Shown in pieces: positions 63,199 through 64,000 of a stretch of 64,000 bases of DNA (position 1 is the stretch's first letter; each line of letters begins with the position of its first letter). A program made the position numbers and the translations under genes. The notes under the pieces are model-generated. The model was not told the origin of the DNA. It did no database searches and saw only the letters and a program-made list of their open reading frames with translations. Source of the DNA: Modicisalibacter sp049808615 (lineage in GTDB: Bacteria; Pseudomonadota; Gammaproteobacteria; Pseudomonadales; Halomonadaceae); NCBI RefSeq assembly GCF_049808615.1, contig NZ_JBNCAN010000008.1, positions 96,189 to 160,188 on the forward strand, read 5' to 3'.

Positions 63199-63451
63199 AA
63201 TCATTCCTCTATTGTTTTTGCTACGGTCACACCCACTCTCGCGGAATCGGCGTCATGGTTGAAATGACTGTACTTATCCTGCCATTTATTTAACTTTTTA
63301 ATTGAATCTTTAATGCAAATAGCGTTGTACTTGGAACTTGAGACCGCCCACTTTTACCATTCAGACATAAAGCAAAAGTTGGCAGAGATACCGGTTTACC
63401 TACTTGTTATCCAGGCTAAGCTACCGATAGATATAATCTGGACAGGCGTTT

Positions 63452-63882
63452 TTATTTAAGGCTGGCAACATACCACTCGTCCTTGGCAACCCTGAGGCCC
63501 AGTTCATACACCACATAAGCGCACAGGAAGGTGGCAGGTGCCGAGAACCCAGTAATCGAAGGGATGTTCATAATTACGATGCCCGTTAATGCAGCACCAC
63601 ACCACGCAACCAAACCGCAGGGATTGAAGGCCGGAATATAGGCATTATCCAACTCGACATGGCCATTGAAACGATCCTGATACGTCCTGGATAGAATATG
63701 GGCAAGTGCAACACCGACCCAAGCCACGACAAAGACGCCCTGGTAAGCCAGCGCCTGCAGGATGTAAGAGAATACATCTGCCATCATCAGCACATAAGCG
63801 AACACGCCAATCACACAGCCGGCCACTATCTTGGACAACTTCACCCCCGTCACCTTGCGGATGAACGACTCGAAGTTGATGG
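63452..63882 (-). pseudogene. C-terminal fragment of an NCS1-type permease, cut by an IS3-family element
   Basis: About 142 codons of the last membrane helices of a nucleobase/hydantoin/allantoin permease (NCS1). Visible: INFESFIRKVTGVKLSK, KIVAGCVIGVFAYVLMMADVF, VFVVAWVGVALAHIL, then the NAYIPAFNPCGLVAWCGAALTG and ITGFSAPATFLCAYVVYELGL segments. Full-length NCS1 proteins have 400-500 residues. Reading upstream, the coding sequence meets an IS3-type end at 63883; a fused frame can be read 18 codons further into the IS but looks artificial. The missing N-terminal part presumably lies on the other side of the element, outside the window. Confidence 0.75.
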
Positions 63883-64000
63883 TGGACTTCCCCCGATCTA
63901 GTAGACACGCATCGATAACTCCGCAACAGGAGAACACCGATGCCGGAGATGATCACGGGGAAGAAAACTCAGCAGTACAGCACTGAGTTCAAAGTCAAAG
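63883..64000 (+). mobile_element. left end of an IS3-family insertion sequence
   Basis: TGGACTTCCCCCGATCTAGTAGACACG at 63883 has the TG start and GTAGACAC core of IS3-type terminal repeats. It is followed after some 30 bases by an orfA start. The right end and any target duplication are outside the window. The boundary coincides with loss of permease coding. Confidence 0.72.
63940..64000 (+). CDS. IS3-family transposase OrfA, N-terminal fragment
   Basis: ATG at 63940 with AGGAG seven bases upstream. The 20 codons before the window edge include TGKKTQQYSTEFKVK, the usual opening of IS3 OrfA (an HTH_Tnp_1 domain with a YS-x-EFK motif). The rest of orfA and the frameshifted orfB should follow outside the window. 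Confidence 0.75.
   Translation, partial: MPEMITGKKTQQYSTEFKVK

Noticed and set aside
63452..63937. Intact 161-aa membrane protein gene at the right end
   Set aside because: Its first 18 codons lie in the IS3-type end, and the remainder is clearly the C-terminal part of a much longer permease.

Overview
The window looks like chromosomal DNA from a gammaproteobacterium, most likely a Halomonas-type (Halomonadaceae/Oceanospirillales) organism. That placement is inference. It rests on a moderately high GC content, a Pseudomonas/Halomonas-like gene order (rne-rluC-maf-yceD-rpmF-plsX-fabD-fabG-acpP-fabF-pabC-mltG-tmk-holB-pilZ-tatD), ETF genes divergent from ETF-QO, a cyanide-insensitive-type bd oxidase, and a REP-like GTAGGAGC palindrome. 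No rRNA, tRNA or CRISPR array was seen.

Layout. (1) 1-4.4 kb: DinG helicase (3' end cut by the window edge), a RhlB-type DEAD-box RNA helicase, a small basic protein and exonuclease III. (2) 4.4-8.5 kb: a repeat-rich gap, then etfBA on the minus strand divergent from etfQO. The 3' end of etfA is followed by two degenerate 94-bp tandem copies of itself, and a 125-bp palindromic element follows etfQO. (3) 8.6-25.7 kb: a long, almost entirely minus-strand housekeeping block for fatty acid synthesis, cell wall, DNA replication and translation. Only maf points the other way. (4) 25.7-36.8 kb: RNase E with a long leader, M18 aminopeptidase, tail-specific protease Prc, LigB-type DNA ligase with a signal-like N-terminus, a secreted L,D-transpeptidase and a DUF1439 lipoprotein.

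(5) 37-47.1 kb: a purine salvage/catabolism island. A GntR/FCD regulator is divergent from a Tsx-like nucleoside channel, and a RutR-like TetR regulator is divergent from xdhABC-guaD-cupin, followed by a convergent adenine deaminase. Together these genes predict uptake of nucleosides or bases and conversion of adenine and guanine through hypoxanthine and xanthine to urate. Nothing here degrades urate further. Operator palindromes are visible for both regulators: two TGTATACA sites, and one TTGACCATCTGGTCAG site close to the E. coli RutR consensus. (6) 47.2-58 kb: cydABDC (CIO-type bd oxidase plus its ABC assembly transporter), a YrbG-like cation/Ca2+ exchanger, and the pqiABC envelope lipid-transport operon.

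(7) 58-64 kb: an accessory-looking, more AT-rich segment with an AraC regulator and hyuA-hyuB (hydantoinase/oxoprolinase family). Upstream lies the C-terminal third of an NCS1-type permease, apparently interrupted by an IS3-family insertion sequence that enters at about 63883 and runs off the window. The likeliest original unit was permease-hyuA-hyuB for uptake and opening of a hydantoin-like or 5-oxoproline-like ring, now separated from most of the permease.

I did not find a clearly new biological system. The most distinctive signals are the etfA 3'-end triplication, the paired operator architectures of the purine island, and the IS3-interrupted hydantoin locus.
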